A DNA stretch of 50,593 bases. Source: Methanothrix sp. (GTDB taxonomy: Archaea > Halobacteriota > Methanosarcinia > Methanotrichales > Methanotrichaceae). Below, piece by piece: positions 36,225 through 45,269 of this stretch. The DNA is taken from assembly GCF_024518575.1 (NCBI RefSeq), contig NZ_JANIHG010000009.1, positions 1-50,593 of the forward strand, written 5' to 3'. Under the pieces are notes generated by a model. That model was not told the DNA's origin. It saw nothing but the letters and a program-made list of their open reading frames with translations, and made no database searches. The translations under genes and the position numbers were made by a program. Position 1 is the first letter of the stretch. Every line of letters starts with the position of its first letter.

Positions 36225-36989
36225 CTACGATATCGGGACCCTCCTGGATCTGCAGCTTCCGCCTCCCAGCAGACACACGACCAGAGATGCGAGGAGGACG
36301 GCCATCACCCCGGTCAGGAATATGCCGTCGAAGATGCCGGCGCCGCCTATCGAGAGTGCAAGTGGTCGGGGGTATGCGGATGGAGGGGCAAGCGCGGGCA
36401 GGACCCCTGGCGTGAGCAGGTTCATAACATCCGCGCCGAGGAGGGTGCCGATAGAGCCGCTGATGTACGCGATCGCTGGCGCGGTTCTGTATCCTCTGCA
36501 GAGGACGACTGATACGAGTGCAGCAGATACCGGCGGGACGTATACAGGTAGAGTTATGCCCACATTCGGGACCGGCTCTGCCATCATGTAAGTGATGAAT
36601 GCCACCACCACTGCTCCGAAGAGTGCTGTGGAGACCGGCGCTCTCCGCCGTCTGAGAAGATCGATGCTCACGAGAACCGGAACGATGCATCCGCCGACAT
36701 TGACCAGGAGACGCACCGGATGGAAGCTCACCGGGATATCAGAAGGAATCGCGTTCATCATATCGATCATGAACGCCGGATAGGTTGTTATAACACCGCT
36801 GTGCAGCGGTATATCTATCATGCTTCCAATTACCGAGCCGAATACCATCAGGCTCGCATGCCAGTGGCCGAATCCGATCTGCTCGAATGCCTCCTCTGTG
36901 ATGCGTATGAAGAGGTATATGAATATCAGCGGAAGGGCCAGAAGCAGAATTACAAGGAGGAGGAAGAAGGGGATTATCAGCTCCAGCAT
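36225..36989 (-). CDS. DUF1614 membrane protein
   Basis: Hydrophobic protein of 254 residues with about seven membrane segments, matching DUF1614. The blocks GSVIGSMIDIPLH, LLVNVGGCIVPVLVS and GGAGIFDGIFLTGVMAVLLA are characteristic. Function unknown. GGTGGATGAG lies before ATG 36989, which follows the AMMECR1 stop by 14 bp, so the two genes form an operon. Confidence 0.82.
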   Translation of the reverse strand: MLELIIPFFLLLVILLLALPLIFIYLFIRITEEAFEQIGFGHWHASLMVFGSVIGSMIDIPLHSGVITTYPAFMIDMMNAIPSDIPVSFHPVRLLVNVGGCIVPVLVSIDLLRRRRAPVSTALFGAVVVAFITYMMAEPVPNVGITLPVYVPPVSAALVSVVLCRGYRTAPAIAYISGSIGTLLGADVMNLLTPGVLPALAPPSAYPRPLALSIGGAGIFDGIFLTGVMAVLLASLVVCLLGGGSCRSRRVPIS

Positions 36990-37003
36990 CTCTCATCCAC
37001 CAC

Positions 37004-37612
37004 TCATCGCGTCTCGCATGCTGGCAGCCTCTTCTCGATCACATCACCATTCGGGCTGGTTTCAGAGAAGATCTGCGCCTCGAAGCACTCTACAACCGTA
37101 TCATCATCGAGCCATGCATCAACAGGAAGCCCGGCCTTGAGGCATGTCTGACACAAAAAGTCCACCGAATCGAAGCCGTACTCCGTCGCGACCTGGGGCA
37201 GGAGCAGGCCGGAATACATGCCACTGGTGACGATCAGCCCGTGCCTCCCGATCTCTATCCGCTCTGGCAGCGTTTTTCTATCGCCATCGATCACCTCTGG
37301 CTCTGTGAGAACAGTCACCTCTATCGTTATATCATCGAGCTCCTCCCGATGTACTCGGGGAAACCTGGGGTCTCTAGTGCCGGCATTTATCGCGGAATCC
37401 ACAATCGCCCTTCCGAGCGGGAGGACCGCTCTGGGATAGCCTATACACCCACGCAGCTCTCCCTTCTTCTCCAGGGTCACGAAAACGCCTCGCTTCTCAT
37501 TGAAGACCCCGGGCAGATCGTGCGGATTTATGATCTCTTTCCTGCTGACGTAAGCGGTCAGCGCCTCCCTGGCCAGCCTGACCGCCCTCCTTCCTTCCTC
37601 CAGTGTGAGCAT
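37004..37612 (-). CDS. AMMECR1 domain protein
   Basis: Conserved protein of archaea and eukaryotes, function unknown. The hallmark GELRGCIGYP lies about one quarter in (LRGCIG motif), followed by TRDPRFPRVHREELDDITIEV and SGLLLPQVATEYGFDSVDFLCQTCLKAGLP. TTG 37618 is possible, but the TATA-like GATTTTAAT at 37636-37644 puts the transcript start at about 37614, so ATG 37612 (202 residues, leaderless) is chosen. It heads the operon with the DUF1614 gene. Confidence 0.9.
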   Translation of the reverse strand: MLTLEEGRRAVRLAREALTAYVSRKEIINPHDLPGVFNEKRGVFVTLEKKGELRGCIGYPRAVLPLGRAIVDSAINAGTRDPRFPRVHREELDDITIEVTVLTEPEVIDGDRKTLPERIEIGRHGLIVTSGMYSGLLLPQVATEYGFDSVDFLCQTCLKAGLPVDAWLDDDTVVECFEAQIFSETSPNGDVIEKRLPACETR

Positions 37613-37736
37613 AAACAAAAATTGACGCGTATCGGATTAAAATCTTGTGAGCAGGTGGACAGGAATAAGCCTGCAGGCATGCCTCCTGGCACACAAGATT
37701 GCGGTGTAGCAGGAGCAGATAAAATAATGGCAGAGG

Positions 37737-39239
37737 TCAGAGGAACCTGAAGCCCTTTGGCATCTCCCCGAACCTCTTCCGGAACTCATCGGGCCAGTTC
37801 TCCGGGTCCAGACCTTTCTGTCCGAGAAATACGCTCGTCCACCTCTCCAGCCCAACTCCACTGCAGCCGCTCCACAGAGTCTCGCCGCTCTGCGCCTTCA
37901 CAGAGAACCCCTTCGGATACTTCTCCCCGTTCACAGATAGGTTCTGGAACTCGATCCAGTTGCCGCTGTAGGGGAGCAGTGCCTCGTAGTCTATTGTGCC
38001 GGCGCCCTCCATCTCGGCAAGCCCGGTCTTCCCCTCCTGCGCCATGAACCAGGGAGTGACCCAGGCCATGCGCCAGCGCAGCTCCAGTATCTCCTCGAAG
38101 ATGCGCCTGTACCTCTCCTTGAGCCGCTCCGCCTCCTCCATGACCTGCTCTTTTGTGCCGAGCCATACGATCTCGATCCTGTGGAACTCGTCTACGCGCT
38201 CTATGCCATGAATGCCTCCGGACTCGTATCTGTGGCTCGTTCCGGACCTGTCGAACACCCTTATGGGGAGCTCATCGTTCGGGAGCGTTGCGCCCTGGAG
38301 GAAGACCCAGAATGTGGGGCACTGAGCATAGCACATCCCGCCGATCGGGTAGTCGATCTTCTCCTTTATCAGATCGAGCGGGACCTCATGGGTCACCTTG
38401 TAGTAATCGATGACCTCCTCCCAGAACGCCGGGTCCCTGCTCTTGGGCGGGCATACGTAGTAGATCTCAGGGTAAACTCCCTGGGCATGCCCGCTCCTCT
38501 TCCACACATCCCATGTGTCGAGCTTTGGGAATATCATCTCCCTGTATCCAAGCGGCTCAAGGATCTCCTCGAGCACGATCTTCTCGAATGTCCTGAATAG
38601 ATGTGTCGACTGCGGGCCGTGTATCCACTGGCCTCTCGCAGATCCATGCTTTATCCAGCCACGCTTCAACATCTCCTGTGTGGGGTCGCCGTTGAACTTG
38701 ATCTCCCTCGGCGGGCTCTCCCAGAGCAGCTCCCAGTGCTCGGCCTTTCCGCCGTAGCTCTGGAGCTTCTCCTCAAGCAGGTTGACGATCCTGTCTGGGA
38801 TGCGGTTCTCGAGCATCCAGGTCCATCCGCGCTTCGGGTCCTCGACGCCCAGGAGAAGCGTGAGGCGTCCATCCTCGTACTTCGACTCCCTGACATAGGG
38901 AATCCTGTGTGTTATCGGGCGATCGGACTCGATCTGTATCTCGAACCTGCTGACATCTATGCCCCTTATCCCCAGCCTGTGTTTTCTGCCGAGGAGATCA
39001 GCCAGCGGTTTCCTGAGCCTCAGAAGGGCATCGTGCGCCCTCACATACCTGTCGCTCTCTATCGTTATCTCCAGCCGGTCCTCTGCGATCCTCCAGCCAG
39101 AAACCCTCGCGCCCATGCCTTCAGGCGCGCCCTTCTTCAGGAGGTCCGCAGCCTGATTTTCGAAGAACTCAGCGAGATCGCCCTCGGCCTTTGCGGCATC
39201 GCCGCTGAGCCTCAGGCTCGCCTCTAAGTGAAATCTCAT
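37737..39239 (-). CDS. serS: Seryl-tRNA synthetase, methanogen (type 2, zinc-dependent)
   Basis: Charges tRNA-Ser. This is the rare SerRS form limited to methanogens and close relatives, 500 residues. The zinc-site residues of that form are present: Cys307 in AQCPTFW, Glu356 in FHRIEIVW and Cys459 in WSGCSG. The motif-3 region ends GVGLERW. The frame opens 7 codons earlier (39260), but ATG 39239 has GGAGGT at the right distance and lies 1 bp after the pcc1 stop, so it is chosen. Last gene of rps15-recJ-pcc1-serS. Confidence 0.96.
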   Translation of the reverse strand: MRFHLEASLRLSGDAAKAEGDLAEFFENQAADLLKKGAPEGMGARVSGWRIAEDRLEITIESDRYVRAHDALLRLRKPLADLLGRKHRLGIRGIDVSRFEIQIESDRPITHRIPYVRESKYEDGRLTLLLGVEDPKRGWTWMLENRIPDRIVNLLEEKLQSYGGKAEHWELLWESPPREIKFNGDPTQEMLKRGWIKHGSARGQWIHGPQSTHLFRTFEKIVLEEILEPLGYREMIFPKLDTWDVWKRSGHAQGVYPEIYYVCPPKSRDPAFWEEVIDYYKVTHEVPLDLIKEKIDYPIGGMCYAQCPTFWVFLQGATLPNDELPIRVFDRSGTSHRYESGGIHGIERVDEFHRIEIVWLGTKEQVMEEAERLKERYRRIFEEILELRWRMAWVTPWFMAQEGKTGLAEMEGAGTIDYEALLPYSGNWIEFQNLSVNGEKYPKGFSVKAQSGETLWSGCSGVGLERWTSVFLGQKGLDPENWPDEFRKRFGEMPKGFRFL

Positions 39240-39240
39240 C

Positions 39241-39459
39241 TCAAACCTCCGAGGAGCCAATGGCCTCCTCAGCCACCTTGATGTTCATCAGCAGATCATC
39301 GACCGTGGACAGCACTGTGCCTATCCTCTCAGCGCTGAGCTCTATGGCCAATTTACCATCCTCCACAGAGACCTTCATGCTGGGAAGGTTGTCCGGCTCC
39401 AGTGCCTTTGATATCTCCTGCACATCACTGCCCCAGAAGATGAGCTTTACCGATATCAT
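39241..39459 (-). CDS. pcc1: KEOPS complex subunit Pcc1
   Basis: Small dimerising subunit of KEOPS, which makes the t6A modification on tRNA. The 72 residues form the Pcc1 fold, with SALEPDN-type start ([10 protein letters not shown]), [15 protein letters not shown] and [18 protein letters not shown]. The ATG overlaps the recJ stop (ATGA), and serS starts within 2 bp of its own stop, so it is translated as part of a tight operon with tRNA-related and ribosomal genes. Confidence 0.88.
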   Translation of the reverse strand: MISVKLIFWGSDVQEISKALEPDNLPSMKVSVEDGKLAIELSAERIGTVLSTVDDLLMNIKVAEEAIGSSEV

Positions 39460-40745
39460 CGCTTCAGCTGGCCACCGATGATCTCATTCAGCTTAAAGAG
39501 AAACTGCTCCTCAGTGCCGGGCGGTATCGAGGCGCCGCTTGCTATGCTGTGCCCGCCGCCCTTTCCGCCAACGCTCTCCGCCGCCTCTCTCAGCGCTATT
39601 GACAGGTCCAGGCCCCTGCGTATGAGCGGCCTGTTGCCCCTTGCAGAGACCCTGACGGTGCCGTCTTTGTTATTCAGAACTATGAGAGGCTTATCAGTAT
39701 AGAGATACCTTATGCCGAGACCTGCTATGACCCCGCCGCCGTGGAGGTTCTCTGCTATCAGGTACCTTATGTTCTCCATCTCTTTATTGTTCCTGCGGAG
39801 CAGATCGATGCCTGTGAGAATCTCCTTTCTGTAATCATCTGCGATCCTTCTGGCCTCAGTGAGCGCAGACCGGTCCCTCAGACAGAGCGTCAGGCCGACT
39901 CCAGGCCTCTCAAGACGGCCGCACGCGTTCAGGAGGAGAACGAGCTCGAAGGCGTTCTCGACCACCTCTTTCTTCAGCCGTATCGTCTCCCCTATCACCG
40001 AATCCGCAGCGAAACTCCCCTGCATGAGAAGCTTGAGGACCAGCGCTGTTGAGAGCCTCGTAAGCGATTCGCCTTTGAGATCCTCCACCTTCCCATCAAC
40101 GCCGACCTCTCTCAGGAACGCCCTCACCCTCTCCTGATCCCCGGTGAAGTCAAGCAGCGGCTCGATTGAGCGCGTGAAGACCTCTGTGATCTCGCCGTCC
40201 TCCGCCATCTTTAGCCCCGGGCGCACCTCGACAGCTCCCGCGGCCAGGCCCTCCTCCAGGATGAGCCTGTTTGCGCCGATCATCGCCTGCCTGTCGCCTA
40301 TCGCGCCCACAAGCGCAAGCCCTGCGAGGTCCCTGTTATCACCCATCTTTCTCACGACAGAGTAAACGACGCCTGACGCGCTCATCTCAAAGGCCCCGTC
40401 GATGCCGAAGTTGTGGGGGTTAAGCGAGATGCAGTCAAGAGAGCCGACAGGCCTGTGATGGTCGAGCACAAAGACGTCGCCATTTATTCCGGATACCACC
40501 TCAGGCTGGCCGCTGCCCATGTCGCAGAATACGATCGGCGGCTCCAGGCCCTCAATGGTATCCGCACTCAGACGCTGCGTCAGTCTAGCCTGGAACGGGA
40601 TCCCGGCGCGAGCCAGAGCGTTGCATAGCAGACCCGCTGAGGATATGCCGTCAGCGTCGTCGTGTGAGACCACGACAACCCTCTCGCACTGGAGAACGGC
40701 TCTGGCTACTGACTCCGCGGCTTTCTCGAACGCCTTCATGATCAC
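39456..40745 (-). CDS. recJ: RecJ-like DHH single-strand exonuclease
   Basis: Archaeal RecJ/GAN-type phosphoesterase of 429 residues. Catalytic motif I SHDDADG is at 27-33 and motif III LDHHRP at 94-99. The DHHA1 domain at the C-terminus has the GGKGGGHSIASGASIP glycine loop. Archaeal homologues trim DNA or RNA ends and associate with the replisome in some species. The ATG overlaps the rps15 stop and its own stop overlaps pcc1. ATG two codons downstream is an alternative start. Confidence 0.92.
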   Translation of the reverse strand: MIMKAFEKAAESVARAVLQCERVVVVSHDDADGISSAGLLCNALARAGIPFQARLTQRLSADTIEGLEPPIVFCDMGSGQPEVVSGINGDVFVLDHHRPVGSLDCISLNPHNFGIDGAFEMSASGVVYSVVRKMGDNRDLAGLALVGAIGDRQAMIGANRLILEEGLAAGAVEVRPGLKMAEDGEITEVFTRSIEPLLDFTGDQERVRAFLREVGVDGKVEDLKGESLTRLSTALVLKLLMQGSFAADSVIGETIRLKKEVVENAFELVLLLNACGRLERPGVGLTLCLRDRSALTEARRIADDYRKEILTGIDLLRRNNKEMENIRYLIAENLHGGGVIAGLGIRYLYTDKPLIVLNNKDGTVRVSARGNRPLIRRGLDLSIALREAAESVGGKGGGHSIASGASIPPGTEEQFLFKLNEIIGGQLKR

Positions 40746-41254
40746 TGCTTTGAGGATATCTGAATCTCAGCAGCCTCGGGCCTGTAATCCCATGTGGCTG
40801 GCAGCCTGCCAACCCGCTTGTAGTACTTAACGAGCCTGCGGATCTTGCTCTCGACGAGCTGGAGAGCCCTCTTGTTGTGTATGTCCTTCGTCTTTGGAAG
40901 CCTGCCCCCGCTCGTATCGCTCACAGCCCCCTTCGGGAGAGCTCTGAGGAGGTGTCGCCTCAGTCCAAGCGCCTTTCTCATCAGGTTGCTCAGATCCTCA
41001 GGTATCTCCGGGAGCGCGTTCCTCTCCCTGAGGAAGCTGCTCAGGCTCTTTCCGAGGACCATCTTGACGTTCGGCACGCCGTACTGATCCCTGAGCGTGA
41101 GCCCGATCATCGCAGTCGACATCCCCCTCTCATGGAGGGTCATTATGGTCTTCTCGAGCTCCTCCTTGCTCACATCACACCACTCAGGCAGCTTATCCAC
41201 CATCGGTGGTCTCGATCTCGATGAACCCTTCTTACGACTATGCATTCTGGCCAT
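40742..41254 (-). CDS. rps15: 30S ribosomal protein S15 (S15P/S13E)
   Basis: Archaeal S15, here 170 residues against the usual about 150. It starts MARMHSRKKGSSRSRPP, then EELEKTIMTLHERGMSTAMIGLTLRDQYGVP, and the 16S-binding RLPKTKDIHNKRALQLVESKI-like helix near the C-terminus. The C-terminal tail RPEAAEIQISSKQ is slightly long. It opens the four-gene operon with recJ, pcc1 and serS. Confidence 0.95.
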   Translation of the reverse strand: MARMHSRKKGSSRSRPPMVDKLPEWCDVSKEELEKTIMTLHERGMSTAMIGLTLRDQYGVPNVKMVLGKSLSSFLRERNALPEIPEDLSNLMRKALGLRRHLLRALPKGAVSDTSGGRLPKTKDIHNKRALQLVESKIRRLVKYYKRVGRLPATWDYRPEAAEIQISSKQ

Positions 41255-41524
41255 TTCAAATCCTCATCATACAATAAGTGCGAAGGCAGAATGATCATCG
41301 TAACTCAGGATAAAAAGCTTGCGCCGTTCGCAGGCGCAGGCCGGGAGGCGTGTGCCAGAGAGGATAGCCATTTCCGGGCTGCGTACCTGGCATCGGGCTG
41401 GAAGCCTCCGATCCAGCAGGCTTACATGAATTATCACACCCCTAGACGCGGGTCCCTGGAATCGATCTCAATGATGGGGGACCACATGCAGAACACGATA
41501 TCTCTGAGCCTCGGGATAAAAGAG
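41255..41524 (+). other. Space upstream of rps15
   Basis: 270 bp that should hold the rps15 promoter on the minus strand. The long open frame through here continues across the tRNA on its antisense strand, so it is not accepted as a gene. Nothing else is seen. Confidence 0.4.
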
Positions 41525-41609
41525 TGCGGGGGATGGGATTCGAACCCACGAACTCCTGCGAGACTGGACCCTGAATCCAGCGCCTTTGACCTGACTTGGC
41601 AACCCCCGC
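41525..41609 (-). tRNA. tRNA-Leu (anticodon CAG)
   Basis: The minus strand folds as a type II tRNA of 85 nt. The acceptor stem GCGGGGG pairs with CCCCCGC and A73 is unpaired. The anticodon arm CTGGA-TTCAGGG-TCCAG gives anticodon CAG. A long variable arm TCGCAGGAGTTCG and a T-arm GTGGG-TTCGAAT-CCCAT follow. No CCA is encoded and no intron is visible. Confidence 0.95.
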
Positions 41610-41998
41610 ATCACGGGATTCTGTATGCGAGCAAACCCCGCACGCATGGCGGGTCTCACATCCTTTTCTGTCAGGCGTTACGTCCCCTGTGGGGATGCTC
41701 CGTTCACCTGAAAGGACACGCAGTGCAGACTGCTCCGATCCCTCTCCTATGTGCCGTGAGAAGCTTACCAGAGGGACATGCCTTCGGCGTTCTCCCTGCC
41801 TGACAGCGAAGTTGACTCACGATCAAAGGATAAAAGGATTACGCATAACAAGGCCGTCTCAGCTCATCATCGAGTCAGACGATGGACTCTGTGATGCACA
41901 CAGCCCTCTGGATACACATGAAGCATGCAGATGGTGAACAGCGCCTACCGTAGGAGCAGAGATTTCGGGACCGAACACGAGATCGATCCGGGCACAAG
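41610..41998 (+). other. Intergenic space, no gene seen
   Basis: Holds the tRNA promoter side and a hairpin TCCCCTGTGGGGA near 41680 followed by GTTCACC. Open frames here have no ribosome binding site or family resemblance. Confidence 0.35.
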
Positions 41999-42008
41999 CT
42001 TAAAATAA
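41999..42008 (+). promoter_or_regulatory. TATA box of the upstream-frame/secreted-protein transcript
   Basis: CTTAAAATAA predicts a transcript start near 42030, just before ATG 42034 of the 31-codon frame and about 100 nt before ATG 42132 of the secreted protein. Confidence 0.55.
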
Positions 42009-42033
42009 GGATCAGTTCTACCATGCATCGCGG

Positions 42034-42129
42034 ATGATGGGGGAAAAGGATGGCTCGGCCTGGCCTTGTGGGAGTTTTCAGGATGTAGGAGGTCGTGTGA
42101 TCAGGCCTAAAGTGAAAGGAACGGTATAG
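42034..42129 (+). CDS. Possible 31-codon upstream open reading frame (leader peptide)
   Basis: It begins at the first AUG of the predicted transcript (MMGEKDGSAWPCGSF), runs 31 codons and stops at TAG 42127-42129, two bases before the ATG of the secreted protein. The peptide has no signal sequence and resembles no known family. The arrangement fits translational coupling or a leader peptide, but the frame could also be chance. Confidence 0.35.
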   Translation: MMGEKDGSAWPCGSFQDVGGRVIRPKVKGTV

Positions 42130-42131
42130 AG

Positions 42132-42878
42132 ATGAGAAAAAAGCTGGTATCCCTGTTGCTGCTTATCGTGCTTCTCGCTGGGATCTGCAGCGCTGCCAAC
42201 TACATGTACGAGAAGTCGGTGGTGAAGGGCGTGGGATACAGGAACCTGGAGATCGTGATATCCACGCAGTACGGGTACAGCGGAGCAAAGCTTGTCGAGA
42301 AACAGTCGGGAAGCGGCAACGTGAACTCCAGAATAGAGCTAGAGGCAGAGAGGCAGCTGAGCAGGAGCTACGATCCGCTCTACACTTCCTGTGACTACCC
42401 GACCGGCAGCGATTACCCGATGGACTACATCAACTTCACATCGGAGCAGGATCTAGAGTACATGCCTGTGAGCTACCAGACGGGCACATACGACCAGAAG
42501 TGGATCGACAAACTGTGCGTTCAGAACTACAGGATCGGTGCGGTCGTGACAGAGATGTACACACATGCTGAGCATCTGCAGAAGAGCACAGAGATCAAGA
42601 CGAGAGCATATGGATTCGCGAACGGATACGCTGACAATGTGAACAGCTGCTGCACAGGAGTCCTTGAGGCGAACATCAACAGCAACGTGATCGGCGTAGC
42701 TCACATCGGCTGGATGTCAAGAGATCCAGAGGCACAGGATATAGTCAAGGGCAGGCACGTCGAGTACGGCCGGAGCATCGAGGATCTCACAGGAGTCTTC
42801 TCGATAGAGAAGTTCATACAGCTCTGGGGCAACTCGACCTGCGGAGCGATAAGCGTCGACTGGCTGCCGTGCATCTAA
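42132..42878 (+). CDS. Secreted protein of unknown function
   Basis: The 248 residues begin with a signal peptide MRKKLVSLLLLIVLLAGICSA. The mature part is rich in Tyr, Ser and Asn, with cysteines at intervals (TSCDYP, LCVQNY, NSCCTG, STCGAIS, LPCI) that could form disulfides outside the cell, and NFT, NST and similar sequons that AglB could glycosylate. No family is recognised. A strong hairpin terminator follows the stop directly, and a long leader with a short frame precedes it. Confidence 0.75.
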   Translation: MRKKLVSLLLLIVLLAGICSAANYMYEKSVVKGVGYRNLEIVISTQYGYSGAKLVEKQSGSGNVNSRIELEAERQLSRSYDPLYTSCDYPTGSDYPMDYINFTSEQDLEYMPVSYQTGTYDQKWIDKLCVQNYRIGAVVTEMYTHAEHLQKSTEIKTRAYGFANGYADNVNSCCTGVLEANINSNVIGVAHIGWMSRDPEAQDIVKGRHVEYGRSIEDLTGVFSIEKFIQLWGNSTCGAISVDWLPCI

Positions 42879-42883
42879 AAAAA

Positions 42884-42917
42884 GATCCCGCATCTGCGGG
42901 GTCTTGGCTTTTTGTTC
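42884..42917 (+). terminator. Hairpin terminator after the secreted-protein gene
   Basis: GATCCCGC pairs with GCGGGGTC around a short loop, followed by TTGGCTTTTTG. It begins 5 bp after the stop codon. Confidence 0.75.
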
Positions 42918-42952
42918 TGAGAACCGCAGAGCGGTACTGTGGACCTCCACGA

Positions 42953-43483
42953 TCACTCTTTTCCGGCTGTCTTCTCGGTCGGTGGCGTGAAGACCCTCTG
43001 CCCCAGCTCCTTATCGAGCATGTAAAGCAGCCCAACGCCCCTCTCTCCCTGGATGAGCCTGAGCTTCTGGACGATCTCCTCTGCGTTTGCCTCCTCCTCG
43101 ACCTGCTCGTTCACGAACCACTGGAGCATGCTCTGTGTCGGATAGTCCTTCACCTCGATAGCGAGGTCCAGGAGCGCATTGATGAGACCCGTGACCTTCT
43201 GCTCATGCGCATGGACATTCTCAAAGACATTCAGCGGGGACTCCCACTCGCTTGGAGGCTCATCGATCCGCATGAGCTTCACCCTTCCTCCCCTGCTGAT
43301 TATGTAGTCATAGAACTTAATCGCATGGAAGAGCTCCTCCTGCGCCTGCGCCCTCATCCAGTTCGCAAACCCCTTCAGCCCCGTGGACTCGAAGTAGGCA
43401 GACATCGATAGGTAGAAGTACGACGAGTAGAGCTCCCAGTTGACCTGCTTGTTAAGCGCATCGAGCAGTCTCTCGTTTATCAT
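42953..43483 (-). CDS. Ferritin
   Basis: Non-haem iron-storage protein of 176 residues. The four-helix bundle carries the ferroxidase residues in [19 protein letters not shown] and [16 protein letters not shown], and [17 protein letters not shown] later. ATG 43483 follows the rubredoxin stop by 2 bp with GAGGGTG before it; the overlapping GTG 43489 is an alternative. The rubredoxin-ferritin pair suggests handling of oxygen stress and iron. Confidence 0.94.
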   Translation of the reverse strand: MINERLLDALNKQVNWELYSSYFYLSMSAYFESTGLKGFANWMRAQAQEELFHAIKFYDYIISRGGRVKLMRIDEPPSEWESPLNVFENVHAHEQKVTGLINALLDLAIEVKDYPTQSMLQWFVNEQVEEEANAEEIVQKLRLIQGERGVGLLYMLDKELGQRVFTPPTEKTAGKE

Positions 43484-43485
43484 GA

Positions 43486-43644
43486 TCACACCCTCTCAAA
43501 TGCATCCTTCGTCGCGCCACACTCCGGGCAGACCCAGTCATCAGGCAGTTTCTCAAAAGGCGTTCCGGGGTCCACACCATTATCCGGATCACCCTTCTCC
43601 GGATCGTATATGTACCCGCAGATCGTGCATTTGTATTTGTCCAA
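43486..43644 (-). CDS. Rubredoxin
   Basis: One-iron electron carrier of 52 residues, [19 protein letters not shown] then [20 protein letters not shown]: the CxxCGY and CPxCG iron ligands are both present. The start is TTG 43644, with GGAGGTG five bases upstream; no ATG in this frame fits. It is co-transcribed with ferritin and could pass electrons in peroxide or superoxide removal or iron release. Confidence 0.93.
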   Translation of the reverse strand: MDKYKCTICGYIYDPEKGDPDNGVDPGTPFEKLPDDWVCPECGATKDAFERV

Positions 43645-44064
43645 AACAACACCTCCATGAATTTTAACGCATGCAAACTATTTGTGGTTTCCGGCAGCGA
43701 CGAACTCCAGCTGGAAATGTGAGCTGGCCGCAGGGGTGCTGATTGGGCCACTGATCCAAGATCAATTTCTGCTTTCGGCAACCTGCTTGCATCTGACAGG
43801 TTGAAGGAGACTCAAGATCGAGCATCAAAGGTTCTTTTGGTGCAGCACATGGGCATTATGCCCGGATCATTGAGATCCCCAGCCTCCCAGTTTGTATGGG
43901 TTCATGTGAGATCTCGCACGTGTCAGCAGCCTCCCGATCAGAGTTCTCTCCGGAGAAACCGATAGCAATGTGTTTCTCTGTGAGTGCAGAGGGCGAAGCG
44001 AGAAGGCCCCGCCTGAGGAAGTGAGCGAACCCCCCCTTTCGGAGCGATACCTATAAGCATCACG
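43645..44064 (+). other. Intergenic space, no gene seen
   Basis: 420 bp between the rubredoxin start and the IS605-type relic. It contains GC-rich segments (43,990-44,040) but no convincing frame or RNA gene. Confidence 0.35.
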
Positions 44065-44200
44065 ATGACCATTTCCACTTCAAGATATGATCTAGGAAGG
44101 CTGGAAGTTCTGCCTAGGGATCTATCACATACGAGACCAGGAACGCAGTCTCTGGCAGTAAGCCTAGAAGCTCCGCCCTTCAGGGCGGGGAGCGTTCACC
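44065..44200 (+). mobile_element. Relic of an IS200/IS605-family right end (tnpB tail and hairpin)
   Basis: The frame ends in RPGTQSLAVSLEAPPFRAGS, a form typical of the tail of tnpB read into the right end of such elements. The DNA contains GCTCCGCCC-TTCA-GGGCGGGGAGC with a two-base bulge (44170-44193), followed by GTTCACC. In active elements this hairpin is the 3' scaffold of the TnpB guide RNA. No tnpA, no full tnpB and no left end are present, so this is a remnant. Confidence 0.55.
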
Positions 44201-44345
44201 TTGAGACGTTTCAGATGGACTCCAGCGGCGCATGTCGTGTGAGATCTACAGTCTCGAAGATCAATGGCATTTGCAGAGAATGCGAGCTGTGCCATCTCAG
44301 TTACAGCACACGAACCGGGCGCTGCTAAAATAAAAGGGTGTGCGC

Positions 44346-45269
44346 ATGAAGATCATCACCAAGATAGTTCTGGCTTTCACGCTTGTGGCTCTTTCAGGCT
44401 GCATCGGCCCATCCGGTGGGCCTGGAGCAGCTCCGAACTCGACCGCACTGATGGAAGATCTCCTCAAGGCATCTGGAAACATCACCTCGTACAAATTTGA
44501 GTCGTCTAAGATGTCCACAGCGGAGGTTCTGAACCTGACAGAGGGCTATGCTCTGGAGGACAGGCTATCGTATCAGCTGAGAGAGAGCGGAGAGATATCG
44601 ATCGCGAAGAACGTCTCACAGAGCATGCTCAGGGTATCGCAGGAGAGATCGAGGAGATCTGAGAAGTACAGGAACCTGAGCATGTCCGCATCCCGGGAGT
44701 ACTATATAATAAACAACACTCGATACGAGAAGAACAACGGCAACTGGACGCGCCTGTTCATGCCGTATCCGGAGTACGAGCTGCTGCGGGAGAACAGACT
44801 CTACCTCCAGCTGGACATCCTCAACAGATCCACAGCAGAGGTTATCGGCTCTGAGAGGGTGGACGGCACAGACTGCTGGAAAGTGAAGGTATCGCCTGAG
44901 AACAGCACGATCCGCGCTGCCGTGATCGCTCTTGAGGTCAGCGATGTCCTGGGGCTTCCTGCTCAGATCCTTCTGGCGATGTTCAACACCACCGAGCTGG
45001 AGAGGAACAGCAGCATAGACTGGACCGCGTGGATCTCACAGGAGGACAATCGTCTTGTTAAAAGAGAAGGCACTGTGAGGACCAGCATCACCCCTGAGGT
45101 GCTTGGCATCTCGTCTCCTGCTGTCAGGTTCCTGATAAATATCAATGTGGATGAGAGCATGAGGTTCTCAGCTTACGACAGACCTCTTGAGATAGAGCTG
45201 CCGGATGAGGCGAGGAGCGCGGTGATGCTTATACCCGTGGCCAACATCTCCGGTGTCTCGAATGGATGA
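44346..45269 (+). CDS. Lipoprotein, archaeal, unknown function
   Basis: The 307 residues start MKIITKIVLAFTLVALSGC, a signal peptide ending in the lipobox LSGC, so the protein is probably lipid-anchored on the outer cell face. The mature domain alternates polar strands with many NST/NIT/NVS-type sequons, resembling LolA/LprG-like beta-sheet lipoproteins of methanogens in outline only. GTG 44340 is an alternative start. It overlaps the following regulator gene, so the pair is co-expressed. Confidence 0.75.
   Translation: MKIITKIVLAFTLVALSGCIGPSGGPGAAPNSTALMEDLLKASGNITSYKFESSKMSTAEVLNLTEGYALEDRLSYQLRESGEISIAKNVSQSMLRVSQERSRRSEKYRNLSMSASREYYIINNTRYEKNNGNWTRLFMPYPEYELLRENRLYLQLDILNRSTAEVIGSERVDGTDCWKVKVSPENSTIRAAVIALEVSDVLGLPAQILLAMFNTTELERNSSIDWTAWISQEDNRLVKREGTVRTSITPEVLGISSPAVRFLININVDESMRFSAYDRPLEIELPDEARSAVMLIPVANISGVSNG

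Noticed and set aside
36061-36690. 209-codon minus-strand frame overlapping DUF1614
   Set aside because: Low-complexity, arginine-rich shadow of the DUF1614 gene in another frame.
41680-41712. Hairpin TCCCCTGTGGGGA followed by GTTCACC, like another IS605-type right end
   Set aside because: Too short, and no tnpB-like tail precedes it; possible but unsupported.
41240-41803. 187-codon plus-strand open frame
   Set aside because: It runs through the antisense of tRNA-Leu and gives the GWDSNPRTPARLDPES-type pattern that such tRNA antisense frames produce; no ribosome binding site or family.
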